The translations under genes were made by a program, and so were the position numbers. The notes beneath the pieces were generated by a model. That model did not search any database. It worked only from the letters and a program-made list of their open reading frames with translations, and was not told the DNA's origin. From positions 43,061-107,060 of the forward strand of contig NZ_JAGMUL010000002.1 of NCBI RefSeq assembly GCF_019049285.1: 64,000 bases of DNA, read 5' to 3'. Positions 1-7,985 of the stretch are shown piece after piece. Every line of letters starts with the position of its first letter. Within the stretch, counting starts at the first letter, position 1. Origin of the DNA: Streptomyces sp. AC550_RSS872. Lineage in GTDB: Bacteria > Actinomycetota > Actinomycetes > Streptomycetales > Streptomycetaceae.

Positions 1-1044
1 CGCGAACTGCTGCGCGAGGGCCAGGTCTTCTACATCCACAACCGGGTCGAGTCCATCGACCGGGCGGCCGCGCGCCTGCGCGAGATCGTCCCCGAGGCAC
101 GCATCGCGACAGCCCACGGGCAGATGTCCGAGCAGGCCCTGGAGCAGGTGGTCGTCGACTTCTGGGAGAAGAAGTTCGACGTCCTCGTCTCCACCACGAT
201 CGTCGAGTCCGGCATCGACATCTCCAACGCCAACACCCTGATCGTGGAGCGCGGCGACAACTTCGGCCTGTCCCAGCTGCACCAGCTGCGCGGCCGGGTC
301 GGGCGCGGGCGCGAGCGCGGGTACGCGTACTTCCTGTACCCCCCGGAGAAGCCGCTGACGGAGACGGCCCACGAGCGCCTGGCCACCATCGCCCAGCACA
401 CCGAGATGGGCGCGGGCATGTACGTCGCCATGAAGGACCTGGAGATCCGCGGCGCCGGCAACCTGCTGGGCGGCGAACAGTCCGGCCACATCGCGGGCGT
501 CGGCTTCGACCTGTACGTCCGTATGGTCGGCGAGGCGGTCGCTGACTACCGGGCCTCCCTGGAGGGCGGCGTGGAGGAGGAGCCGCCGCTCGAGGTCAAG
601 ATCGAGCTCCCGGTCGACGCCCACGTCCCGCACGACTACGCGCCGGGCGAGCGGCTCCGCCTCCAGGCCTACCGTGCCATCGCCTCCGCCAACACGGAGG
701 AGGACATCAAGGCCGTACGCGAGGAACTCGTCGACCGCTACGGCAAGTTGCCCGAACCGGTCGAGAACCTCCTGCTGGTGGCGGGCCTGCGGATGCTGGC
801 CCGCGCGTGCGGCGTCGGCGAGATCGTCCTCCAGGGCAACAACATCCGCTTCGCGCCGGTGGAGTTGCGCGAGTCCCAGGAGCTGCGGGTCAAGCGCCTC
901 TACCCGGGCACCGTCATCAAGCCGGCCGCGCACCAGCTGCTGGTGCCGCGCCCGAAGACCGCGAAGGTGGGCGGAAAGCCGCTGGTCGGCCGCGAGTTGC
1001 TGGGCTGGGTCGGGGAGTTCCTGGCGTCGATCCTGGGGTCGTGA
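1..1044 (+). CDS. mfd: Transcription-repair coupling factor Mfd, C-terminal part (5' truncated)
   Basis: Mfd is the ATP-driven translocase that pushes stalled RNA polymerase off damaged DNA and recruits UvrA. The frame is open from base 1, so the gene begins outside the window and only the last 347 residues are seen. They hold the end of the second RecA-like motor domain, with STTIVESGIDI at visible residues 64-74 and QLRGRVGRG (helicase motif VI) at 95-103, then the GAGNLLGGEQSGHI segment and the C-terminal regulatory domain. RecG shares the motor, but the long tail after it fits Mfd. The convergent NTF2-like gene ends only 6 bp downstream, with no room for a separate terminator. Confidence 0.95.
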   Translation, partial: RELLREGQVFYIHNRVESIDRAAARLREIVPEARIATAHGQMSEQALEQVVVDFWEKKFDVLVSTTIVESGIDISNANTLIVERGDNFGLSQLHQLRGRVGRGRERGYAYFLYPPEKPLTETAHERLATIAQHTEMGAGMYVAMKDLEIRGAGNLLGGEQSGHIAGVGFDLYVRMVGEAVADYRASLEGGVEEEPPLEVKIELPVDAHVPHDYAPGERLRLQAYRAIASANTEEDIKAVREELVDRYGKLPEPVENLLLVAGLRMLARACGVGEIVLQGNNIRFAPVELRESQELRVKRLYPGTVIKPAAHQLLVPRPKTAKVGGKPLVGRELLGWVGEFLASILGS

Positions 1045-1050
1045 CCCGGC

Positions 1051-1500
1051 CTAGCCGGCCCGTACCTCGGTGTTCTGGCAGGCGTGCAGCAGCCAGCGTC
1101 CGTCGGGCTGCTTGGTCATGACGTAGAGCGGGGCGCCCTCGGTGTCGGTGTCGCCGCCCGGTGAGTGGTAGACCTGCCGGACCTTGACGGCCGCCACGTC
1201 GGGCCGCAGGAACCGCGTGTGCGTCACCTCGTAGGTGACCTCGCCGTCCCAGCTCGCGGCGGGCAGCACGGCACGGGTGAACTCGGCGATGGCGTCGAAG
1301 CCGATGAGGACCTTGCCGTGGCCGGTCGTCCACAGGGCGTCGGGGTGGAAGAGGGCGAGGAAGCCTTCGGCGTCCTTGGCGCGCTGGGTGCGTTCGACGG
1401 TGGCGACGACTTCGGCGATGGCCTTGAGGTCCGCGTCGGAAGTGGCCTCGTCGGTCTGGTCGGCCTTGTTGTCCGCTGTTTCGGTGGTCATGGCGATCAC
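1051..1500 (-). CDS. NTF2-like / SnoaL-like (DUF4440-type) small protein
   Basis: A 149-residue single-domain protein of the NTF2-like alpha+beta barrel type. An N-terminal helix with a VERTQRAKDAEGFLALFHPDA pattern is followed by strands ending in MTKQPDGRWLLHACQNTEV, as in SgcJ/EcaC/SnoaL-like proteins, which include small isomerases, cyclases and stress proteins of unknown role. No catalytic residues can be assigned. Two starts are possible. GTG at 1500 has GAGGT six bases upstream. ATG at 1491 would be the first base of a leaderless transcript if the SoxR-like operator at 1505-1528 sits in a MerR-type promoter. That operator suggests control by redox-active compounds. The operator part is direct observation; the function is unknown. 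Confidence 0.75.
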   Translation of the reverse strand: MIAMTTETADNKADQTDEATSDADLKAIAEVVATVERTQRAKDAEGFLALFHPDALWTTGHGKVLIGFDAIAEFTRAVLPAASWDGEVTYEVTHTRFLRPDVAAVKVRQVYHSPGGDTDTEGAPLYVMTKQPDGRWLLHACQNTEVRAG

Positions 1501-1504
1501 TCTG

Positions 1505-1528
1505 TGACCTCAAGTGGACTTGAGGTCA
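1505..1528 (-). promoter_or_regulatory. SoxR/MerR-type operator in the NTF2-like gene promoter
   Basis: A 24-bp inverted repeat has perfect 11-bp arms (TGACCTCAAGT and ACTTGAGGTCA) around GG. Its core CCTCAAGT-GG-ACTTGAGG differs from the E. coli soxS sox box, as I recall it, only in the two central bases. Read on the minus strand, TTGACC at 1524-1529 as -35, a 19-base spacer and CAGAGT as -10 give the stretched spacing typical of MerR-family promoters, and +1 would fall on the ATG at 1491. Confidence 0.65.
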
Positions 1529-1630
1529 AGCGGGCCGGCAGGGCCCGCAGCACGAGGCCGTCCGCAGGGGGTGTCTCCGCGGACGGCGTCGTCGGTACCG
1601 TGCCCGACGGGTCTCGTGCTCCTGCGGCCC

Positions 1631-1816
1631 CTACTGCTGCTCGGGCGGCCGGTCGCGGTCCATGCCGAGTCCGCGCTCCATGCGCTGCTGCGCGTCGTCG
1701 ACCTGGCTCTCGTACTTGTTGCCCGTCTTCTCGTTGGCCTGCCGCTCCGCGGTGTCGGACATGTCCCTGGCCTTGTCCTGCGCGTGACGGTTCTTGAACC
1801 TGTCGAAGATGCCCAT
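1631..1816 (-). CDS. Small MT0933/Rv0909-type antitoxin-like protein
   Basis: A 61-residue, highly charged protein beginning MGIFDRFKNRHAQDKARD and rich in Asp, Glu, Lys, Arg and Gln, with no membrane segment. The MGxFDxFK start and the later NEKTGNKYESQVDDAQ stretch resemble the short actinobacterial proteins annotated as MT0933-like antitoxins. No toxin gene is visible beside it, so an antitoxin role is only a family label. GGAAGGAG lies eight bases upstream of the ATG, a strong ribosome binding site. It stands alone between convergent and divergent neighbours. Confidence 0.7.
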   Translation of the reverse strand: MGIFDRFKNRHAQDKARDMSDTAERQANEKTGNKYESQVDDAQQRMERGLGMDRDRPPEQQ

Positions 1817-2020
1817 CCAAGAGCTCCTTCCGGAGGTGACTCACCACCGACCATACGCCCGGGATATGAGGTATGCGCGCTTGGTCCATTTGTGGTCTGG
1901 ACCTCTTGAATGCCGCCGTGCGCCGGGTCGCTACCGTGTGCACGACGGTGTCCCCGGGGAAAACCGGGAAAACCGCCTGTGCGAGGCGGAGCGGAACGGG
2001 GCGGCAAGGGGAGGGGACGC

Positions 2021-2797
2021 ATGGTGGCGCGTCGAAAGGGCTGGGCGGCGAGCGCCGCGGCGATGCTCGGCATGGTGCTGGTACTGGCGGGCTGCGAGAA
2101 CGTCGATCTGCCGTCGGCCGGAGCCGAGCCCTCCGGCTCCGGCCCCGCCGCGGGCGCCGGCCGCGCGGTGAGCCCGCTGGACAACCCGGACGGCACGAAA
2201 CCCGGACTCGCGCCCCTCACCTCGGACGCCGACCGGGCCGAGGCACGAACCCTCATCGAGAAGGTGGCGACCAAGGGCCGCGGCCCGAAGACGGGCTACG
2301 AGCGGGACCAGTTCGGCTACGCGTGGATGGACTCGGCCCCAGGTGGCATCCCGTTCGCCCGCAACGGCTGCGACACCCGCAACGACCTCCTCCGCCGCGA
2401 CGGCGAGGACGTCCGCTTCCGCTCCGGCTCGGACTGCGTCGTGTCCTCGATGACCCTGCACGACCCGTACACGGGCCGGACCATCGACTGGGCCAAGTCC
2501 CGCGCCACGACCGTGCAGATCGACCACGTCATGCCGCTGTCGTACGACTGGCAAATGGGCGCCTCCCGCTGGCCGAAGGGCAAACGCCAGGACATCGCCA
2601 ACGACCCCCTCAACCTCATGCCGGTCGACGGCCCCACCAACAGCTCCAAGGGCGACTCCGGCCCCGCCTCCTGGCTGCCCCCGAACAAGCGGATCCGCTG
2701 CTCGTACGCGGTGCGCTTCGCCCAGGTCTCCCTGAAGTACGAACTCCCGGTGACGGTTGCCGACAAGGAGACGATGCTGGGGCAGTGCGGGGGCTGA
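2021..2797 (+). CDS. Secreted HNH-family nuclease lipoprotein (DUF1524/GmrSD type)
   Basis: 258 residues. A short basic start and hydrophobic stretch lead to the lipobox LAGC with Cys25, so the protein is probably lipid-anchored outside the cell. The catalytic region is of the HNH/DUF1524 type: IDHVMPLSYDW around His169, then a conserved NDPLNLMPVDGPTNSSKGD segment, which supply the metal-binding His and Asn residues. This family is common in streptomycetes as extracellular or cell-envelope nucleases. The start at 2021 is chosen because GGGGAGGGG lies just before it and the signal peptide begins there; upstream in-frame codons have no such site. No immunity gene is visible nearby. Confidence 0.85.
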   Translation: MVARRKGWAASAAAMLGMVLVLAGCENVDLPSAGAEPSGSGPAAGAGRAVSPLDNPDGTKPGLAPLTSDADRAEARTLIEKVATKGRGPKTGYERDQFGYAWMDSAPGGIPFARNGCDTRNDLLRRDGEDVRFRSGSDCVVSSMTLHDPYTGRTIDWAKSRATTVQIDHVMPLSYDWQMGASRWPKGKRQDIANDPLNLMPVDGPTNSSKGDSGPASWLPPNKRIRCSYAVRFAQVSLKYELPVTVADKETMLGQCGG

Positions 2798-2883
2798 CCC
2801 GGCATGCGGCGCGGCGCAGGGCGGTCGGCGGTGCGCGGGAAACCGCTGGTCGGAGCGGGCGCTCCGCCCCTACGGTGGCGGGT

Positions 2884-3627
2884 ATGGAGCTGAAGGTAGC
2901 GAGCCTCGCCGAGCGCCCCGAGATGCTCGACCGGGTCATGGAAATGCCGGACACCTGGCCCGAGTTCACGACCCAGGACCCCGTGGGCAACGCCCACTAC
3001 GGCCGGATCCCCCGCGAACTCCCGGAGTACGCGCTGTTCGCCGAGGACGAGCGGGGCGAGGTCGTCGCCCACGCCTACAGCGTTCCCTTCGCCCTCGCCG
3101 CCGAAGGCCGGGGCCGGCTCCCGGCCCGGGGCTGGGACGAGGTGCTGGTGTGGGCCTTCGCCGACCTGCGCCGCGGTACCCCTCCCGACACCGTCAGCGC
3201 CATCTCCGTCGTCATCGCCCCGCACGCCCAGGGCACCGGCCTGTCCGCCCGCATGCTCTCCGCGATGCGCGACAACGCCCGGGCCCGCGGCTTCCGCGAG
3301 GTCGTCGCCCCCGTCCGCCCCAGCGCCAAGCACCTCGAACCACACACCCCCATGAAGGAGTACGCCCACCGCGTACGCCCCGACGGCCTGCCCCACGACC
3401 CGTGGCTGCGCGTCCACGCCCGTGCCGGCGCCACCATCGACTCCATCGCCCCGGCCTCGATGACCGTCGCCGGTTCGCTGGAGCAGTGGCGCGGCTGGAC
3501 CGGACTGCCCTTCGACACGGCCGGTGACATCGAGGTGCCGGGCGCGCTGGCACCGGTGCGGTGTGAGCCGGAGCGGGATCACGCGGTGTACGTCGAGCCC
3601 AACGTGTGGATGCGGCACCCGCTGTGA
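2884..3627 (+). CDS. GNAT-family acetyltransferase
   Basis: 247 residues. The acetyl-CoA-binding pattern of the GNAT fold is seen in VIAPHAQGTGLSARML near residues 115-131, followed by the usual helix and strand (MRDNARARGFREVVAPVRP). The substrate cannot be told. The C-terminal third, up to NVWMRHPL, is longer than in small GNATs and is typical of an actinobacterial subgroup. There is no Shine-Dalgarno sequence; instead TACGGT lies seven bases before the ATG, the usual sign of leaderless transcription from a -10 box. It follows the HNH nuclease gene by 86 bp in the same direction. Confidence 0.8.
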   Translation: MELKVASLAERPEMLDRVMEMPDTWPEFTTQDPVGNAHYGRIPRELPEYALFAEDERGEVVAHAYSVPFALAAEGRGRLPARGWDEVLVWAFADLRRGTPPDTVSAISVVIAPHAQGTGLSARMLSAMRDNARARGFREVVAPVRPSAKHLEPHTPMKEYAHRVRPDGLPHDPWLRVHARAGATIDSIAPASMTVAGSLEQWRGWTGLPFDTAGDIEVPGALAPVRCEPERDHAVYVEPNVWMRHPL

Positions 3628-3791
3628 GCCGGTCCGGCCGCGCCCCGGGATGCCGGGTCTCAGCCGGACTTCTTCCAGTCCTGAGCGGTGGGCCGGCCGC
3701 CCCCTGACCGGTACCCGCCCGGAAGCCGAGCCTCCGCCCGACCTGCGCTGTCTTACGAAGTGATCAGCACGACAACGGTTCGGTACAACCG

Positions 3792-3820
3792 GTGACCGTA
3801 TGTCGGTGTCGACCTATACG
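3792..3820 (+). promoter_or_regulatory. Candidate HrdB-type promoter for the membrane protein/kinase pair
   Basis: GTGACC at 3792-3797 and TATACG at 3815-3820 are separated by 17 bases, a good match to the vegetative streptomycete promoter. Transcription would start near 3827, about 60 bases before the ATG at 3887. Confidence 0.45.
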
Positions 3821-3886
3821 CTCGAAGCGACCATCGCACGACCGCACTTCGGCCATCCGTACTTCAGCCATCGATCGGGAGCAGCC

Positions 3887-4525
3887 ATGCAAGGCCACGG
3901 CTACACGCAGCCGGTGAAGCAGCCGCCGCCCACCGGGTGGCTGGTCTTCCTGCGCGTGTTCTTCGTCGTGATCTCCGTGCTGAGCTTCGGCCTGCTGACG
4001 TGGACGATGATGCTGCGCCTGGCCATCGTGACCCGCAAGGCGCTCGACTGGGCCCTGTTCGCGGCGTCGATCGTGGTGGAGCTCGGCGGCCTGATCCTCA
4101 TGGGTTCCGAGCCCGGCGACGAGATCCACACCGCGGGCGGCTGGACGGGCCTCGCTCTCGTCCTGGGTGGCATCGTGGCCGCCATCGCGTACTACCTCTC
4201 CGCGGACATACGCCACTTCCACCAGCTCCGCTTCCCCGACTACGGCGCCCAGCGGCCCCCGGTCACGGCCCCGGCGTACGGCTATCCGCAACCCCCGTCG
4301 CCGTACACCACCACGACCGCACCGCAGACGCCCCCGCTGCCCCGGACCCCGATACCGAACACCCCGGCGCCCCGCGACGCCGCCCCCCACACCCCGGTAC
4401 CCCCGCCCCCGCAGCGCCCCGCGCCCGCGCGGATCGACCAGGTGCGCGCCGAGCTCGACGAGCTCAGTGACTACCTGCGCCGGCACGACGGCCGGCAGGA
4501 CGGCAACCACGGGGGCGGAAGGTGA
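3887..4525 (+). CDS. Integral membrane protein, partner of the downstream kinase
   Basis: 212 residues. Three hydrophobic segments lie in the first 110 residues (around WLVFLRVFFVVISVLSFGLL, ALFAASIVVELGGLILMG and GLALVLGGIVAAIAYYL), followed by a long Pro/Thr/Ala-rich cytoplasmic tail and a short charged end (IDQVRAELDELSDYLRRHD) that may form a coiled coil. I do not recognise a family. The ATG at 3887 follows GGGAGC; an earlier in-frame start at 3800 would add a poorly conserved, non-hydrophobic extension. Its stop overlaps the GTG of the kinase gene, so the two are translationally coupled and the membrane protein may anchor or signal to the soluble kinase. Confidence 0.75.
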   Translation: MQGHGYTQPVKQPPPTGWLVFLRVFFVVISVLSFGLLTWTMMLRLAIVTRKALDWALFAASIVVELGGLILMGSEPGDEIHTAGGWTGLALVLGGIVAAIAYYLSADIRHFHQLRFPDYGAQRPPVTAPAYGYPQPPSPYTTTTAPQTPPLPRTPIPNTPAPRDAAPHTPVPPPPQRPAPARIDQVRAELDELSDYLRRHDGRQDGNHGGGR

Positions 4526-6057
4526 CCGTGGCGACAGGACGTGTCGTCGCCGGCCGCTATGAACTGTCCACGCTCATCGGACAGGGCGGCATGGGACAGG
4601 TGTGGACGGCCTACGACCAGCGGCTCGACCGGCGCGTGGCGGTGAAGCTGCTGCGTCCCGACAAGGTGGCCGGGCAGGAGGCGGACGAGCTGCGGCGCCG
4701 GTTCGTGCGCGAGTGCCGGGTGACTGCGCAGGTCGACCACCCCGGGCTGGTCACGGTGCACGACGCGGGCAGTGAGGGCGAGGAGCTGTTCCTCGTCATG
4801 CAGTACGTCGACGGCGCCGACCTCTCCGACCACCTCGCCGAGCACGACCCGTACCCCTGGCAGTGGGCGGTCGCGGTCGCCGCGCAACTGTGCGCCGTGC
4901 TCAGCGCCGTGCACGCCGTGCCGATCGTCCACCGCGACCTCAAGCCGCGCAACGTGATGGTGAAGCAGGACGGCACGGTCACCGTCCTTGACCTCGGCGT
5001 CGCCTCCGTCATGGACGCCGACACCACCCGCCTCACCCACACCGGCACCCCCATCGGCTCGCCCGCCTACATGGCCCCCGAGCAGGCGATGGGCGGCGCG
5101 GTCGGCCCGTACACCGACCTGTACGCACTCGGCGTACTGCTGCATGAACTCCTCAGCGGCGACGTGCCGTTCTCGGGCTCGACGGCGCTCGGCGTGCTGC
5201 ACCGGCATCTGTACGAGCCGCCGCTGCCCGTGCGCCGTATCCGCTCCGAGGTCCCCGAGGCACTCGAAGCCCTGGTCCTGCGGCTGCTGACGAAGGACCC
5301 GCAGCACCGCCCCGCCTCCGCGCAGGAGGTGTACGAGGACCTGGAGCCGCTCCTGCCCGCGCGCGGGACGCCCACCGGCTCGCCGCTGGACCCCACCCGC
5401 CCCTTCCTGCGCCCGCACGCGCCCTGGCCGGACCGCGCCCGCACCCCCGCGCCCCAGCCCGCCCCGGCCACACCCGTGCCGCCCGCCGCCGAGAAGCCGG
5501 ACGTCGCGCGCGCCGTCGACGAGGTCAAGCGGCTGCTCGGCGAGGGCCGCATCACCCAGGCCGTCGACATCCTCGGCGCGATCCTCCCGGCCGCCGCCGA
5601 ACAGCACGGCGAGCACTCCCCGGTGGTCCGCACCCTGCGCAAGCAGTACGCGGCCACCCTCATGGACGACGGCCAGTACCGGCGCGCACTGCCCGAACTG
5701 CGCCGCCTCGCCGACGAACGCGCCGCCGAGGCAGGCCAGGCCGACCCCCAGTCCCTGCGCTTCCGCTTCGACGCGGCCCAGTGCCTGGAACAGCTCGGCG
5801 AACCGGCGGCCGCGCTCGCCGAGTACCGCGCGCTGCTGCCGTACTACGAGAACCAGTACGTCTCCGGCGACCCCCAGCTCGCCCACGACGTCCGCCGCCG
5901 TATCGGCCACCTCCTGCTCGCCCTCGGCGACCGTCCCGCCGCCCACGACACCCTGGCCCGCCTGCTGCTCGACGTGGAGCGACTGCACGGCCCGGGCCAT
6001 CCGCTCGCCGGAGAGGTGCGGCGGACGCTCCAGTGGCTGGGGCAGGTGCGCGGCTAG
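4522..6057 (+). CDS. Serine/threonine protein kinase with C-terminal TPR-like region
   Basis: 511 residues. A complete Hanks-type kinase domain occupies about residues 13-280: glycine loop IGQGGMGQVW (19-28), ATP lysine K42 in VAVK, catalytic HRDLKPRNV with D139, DLG metal motif with D157, and GSPAYMAPEQ. Unlike PknB there is no transmembrane segment and no PASTA repeats. A Pro/Ala-rich linker leads to a helical region (about 325-505) with repeated A-x-x-L patterns, probably TPR-like. The kinase is therefore soluble and may be localised by the coupled membrane protein upstream. The start is GTG at 4522, inside the stop of the preceding gene. Confidence 0.92.
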   Translation: MTVATGRVVAGRYELSTLIGQGGMGQVWTAYDQRLDRRVAVKLLRPDKVAGQEADELRRRFVRECRVTAQVDHPGLVTVHDAGSEGEELFLVMQYVDGADLSDHLAEHDPYPWQWAVAVAAQLCAVLSAVHAVPIVHRDLKPRNVMVKQDGTVTVLDLGVASVMDADTTRLTHTGTPIGSPAYMAPEQAMGGAVGPYTDLYALGVLLHELLSGDVPFSGSTALGVLHRHLYEPPLPVRRIRSEVPEALEALVLRLLTKDPQHRPASAQEVYEDLEPLLPARGTPTGSPLDPTRPFLRPHAPWPDRARTPAPQPAPATPVPPAAEKPDVARAVDEVKRLLGEGRITQAVDILGAILPAAAEQHGEHSPVVRTLRKQYAATLMDDGQYRRALPELRRLADERAAEAGQADPQSLRFRFDAAQCLEQLGEPAAALAEYRALLPYYENQYVSGDPQLAHDVRRRIGHLLLALGDRPAAHDTLARLLLDVERLHGPGHPLAGEVRRTLQWLGQVRG

Positions 6058-6059
6058 GA

Positions 6060-6080
6060 GGTGCCTGCCGGACAGGCACC
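6060..6080 (+). terminator. Hairpin after the kinase gene
   Basis: GGTGCCTG (6060-6067) and CAGGCACC (6073-6080) form a perfect 8-bp stem with a five-base loop three bases after the kinase stop. There is no U-tract, so it would be the U-less kind of terminator often proposed in streptomycetes. Confidence 0.4.
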
Positions 6081-6149
6081 GGCGGGCCGAGTGGGCCGGG
6101 CGGGGGTGCTTCGGTGCCCGAACTCCTGGCGAATCGTTGGTCGAATGGG

Positions 6150-6178
6150 TTGGCCAGAGCTTGCCCACTGCCTACCAT
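6150..6178 (+). promoter_or_regulatory. Candidate promoter of the SurA-like lipoprotein gene
   Basis: TTGGCC at 6150-6155 and TACCAT at 6173-6178 have exactly 17 bases between them. The start would be near 6185, giving a leader of about 47 bases to the TTG codon at 6232. Confidence 0.45.
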
Positions 6179-6231
6179 CGATCACCGCAAGACTTTGTGC
6201 ACCGCCGCACAAGCTTCCTCGGGAGGTCTCC

Positions 6232-6867
6232 TTGCACCGCCGTCGTACCGCGCTCCTCCTCTCCGCCGCGATCTTCGCGGCGCCTCTGCTCACCGCCTGC
6301 GGAAACGATGCGCATCCCGGCGCGGCGGCCGTAGTCGGCGGCCAGCGGATCACCGTCGCGCAGCTGGAGAACAGGGTGAGCGAGGTCCGCGCGGCACAGC
6401 GCGCCGCCGTACCGGACGACGCCCAGTACGCGCAGGTCATCGCCAAGTCCGGCACCCTCCCGCGTGATGTCCTGCACACCATGGTTCTCGACCAGGTGCT
6501 GCACCGCGCCGCCCAGGACGCGGGCGTGACCGTCACCCGCAAGGAGCTCCAGCGGATGCGCAGTGGCCTGGAAGGGCAGGTCGGCGGTGCCAAGGCGCTG
6601 GAGATGGCCTGGCTCCAGCAGTACGGCATCCCGCCGCAGCGCCTCGACGACAACCTCCGCCTCCAGCTCGAGGCGCAGAAGCTCGCCACCGCGCTCGGCA
6701 CCGACACCGGCAAGCCCGCCTTCTGGAACGCCCTGAGCGAGGCGTCCAAGAAGCTCGACATCGACCTCAACCCGCGCTACGGCACCTGGAACGTCCAGAA
6801 GAACGAGCGATCCGACGCGAAGACGCCGTGGGTGCGCGAGGTGACGGCGGCGCAGCAGACGGCGTAG
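6232..6867 (+). CDS. SurA N-terminal domain-like lipoprotein (putative chaperone)
   Basis: 211 residues. A basic start (HRRRTALLL) and hydrophobic core lead to the lipobox LLTAC, so the protein is exported and lipid-anchored. After it, VVGGQRITVAQLENRVSEV and the following helices resemble the N-terminal domain of SurA/PrsA-type chaperones; no parvulin isomerase domain follows. A role in folding exported proteins is inferred from the family. The start is TTG at 6232, preceded by GGGAGG five bases upstream; longer in-frame readings would put the signal peptide in the middle of the protein. It sits between the kinase and mazG, all on the same strand. Confidence 0.8.
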   Translation: MHRRRTALLLSAAIFAAPLLTACGNDAHPGAAAVVGGQRITVAQLENRVSEVRAAQRAAVPDDAQYAQVIAKSGTLPRDVLHTMVLDQVLHRAAQDAGVTVTRKELQRMRSGLEGQVGGAKALEMAWLQQYGIPPQRLDDNLRLQLEAQKLATALGTDTGKPAFWNALSEASKKLDIDLNPRYGTWNVQKNERSDAKTPWVREVTAAQQTA

Positions 6868-6989
6868 CGGTACGGCACAGCTGTACGGCGTAGCGATACG
6901 ACGTAGTGGTACGGCGTCGTGCTGGGGCGTGGCCGTCCTGCCTGTGGATAACTCATGGGGCTGTCGGCGACGTGGGTTACGTTCGGATC

Positions 6990-7985
6990 GTGAACGCAAC
7001 CAGTCCCGAAGCCGCCCCCGGCCGCATCGTCCTGCTCACCACCAGCCATCGCGTCGCGCCCGGCCTGCTGTCCTGGCCGGCCTGGCAGGCGCTGCACGCG
7101 GCCGACCGTGTGCTGTGCGCGGACGGCGCGCATCCGCAGCTGCCGTATTTGCGTGAGGCCGGGATAGCGGTCGACGAGGCCGCTCCGACCGCCGAGCAGC
7201 TGATCGACGTGTGCGCGGGCGGCCGCACGGCCGTGGTCGTGGCCACCGGCGAAGGCGAGCCGGCTCTCACCGACGGCCTCGCCCGTCTCGCCGGCTCCGG
7301 CCGAGTGCGCATGCCCGAGCTGGAGCTGCTCCCCGCCTCCTACGACCTGCCGGGCGCCCGCCTCCTCGACCTCGTGCAGGTCATGGACCGGATCCGCGTC
7401 GAATGCCCGTGGTCCTCCCAGCAGACCCACAAGGGCCTGGCGAAGTACGGCATCGAGGAGGCCTACGAGCTCGTCGAGGCCATCGAGGAGGGTGACCGCG
7501 ACGAGCTCCGCGAGGAACTGGGCGACGTTCTGTTGCAGGTCGTCTTCCACGCCCGTATCGCGGAGGAGGACGCGGAGGCCCCCTTCTCCATCGACGACGT
7601 GGCCGGCGGCATCGTCACCAAGCTCATCCACCGCCACCCGCATGTCTTCGGCGACGAGACGGCGACCACCCCCGAGGAGGTCAAGGAGCACTGGCTGCGC
7701 ACTAAGGCCGTGGAGAAGCGGCGCGAGTCGGTGACGGAGGGCATCCCCCTCGGCCAGCCGGGCCTGGCCCTCGCGGCAAAGCTGGCGTCCCGGGTCAGAA
7801 CGGCGGGCCTGGAAGTACCCCTGCCCACCGGCGAGGGCCTCGGCTACGAGCTGCTCGCACTGGCAGTCCGCGCGGAGGCCGCCGGGGTGGACCCGGAGGC
7901 GGCCCTACGCGTCGCAGCCCGCGCATACCGGGATGCCGTACGGGCCGCCGAGGGTCTGACACCGCCGGATACGGTCAAGGAGTGA
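6990..7985 (+). CDS. mazG: MazG-family nucleoside triphosphate pyrophosphohydrolase
   Basis: 331 residues. The C-terminal part is a MazG domain that hydrolyses NTPs to NMP and pyrophosphate. The metal-binding acidic motif is present as GIEEAYELVEAIEEGDRDE and EELGD (E156, E157, E175, D179). The first 110 residues (RIVLLTTSHRVAPGLLSWP onward) look like a reduced tetrapyrrole-methylase-like domain, as in YabN-type fusions, but without a clear SAM motif. The GTG at 6990 has TACGTT six bases upstream and no Shine-Dalgarno sequence, which fits a leaderless mRNA. Its stop overlaps the start of the P450 gene. Confidence 0.9.
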   Translation: MNATSPEAAPGRIVLLTTSHRVAPGLLSWPAWQALHAADRVLCADGAHPQLPYLREAGIAVDEAAPTAEQLIDVCAGGRTAVVVATGEGEPALTDGLARLAGSGRVRMPELELLPASYDLPGARLLDLVQVMDRIRVECPWSSQQTHKGLAKYGIEEAYELVEAIEEGDRDELREELGDVLLQVVFHARIAEEDAEAPFSIDDVAGGIVTKLIHRHPHVFGDETATTPEEVKEHWLRTKAVEKRRESVTEGIPLGQPGLALAAKLASRVRTAGLEVPLPTGEGLGYELLALAVRAEAAGVDPEAALRVAARAYRDAVRAAEGLTPPDTVKE

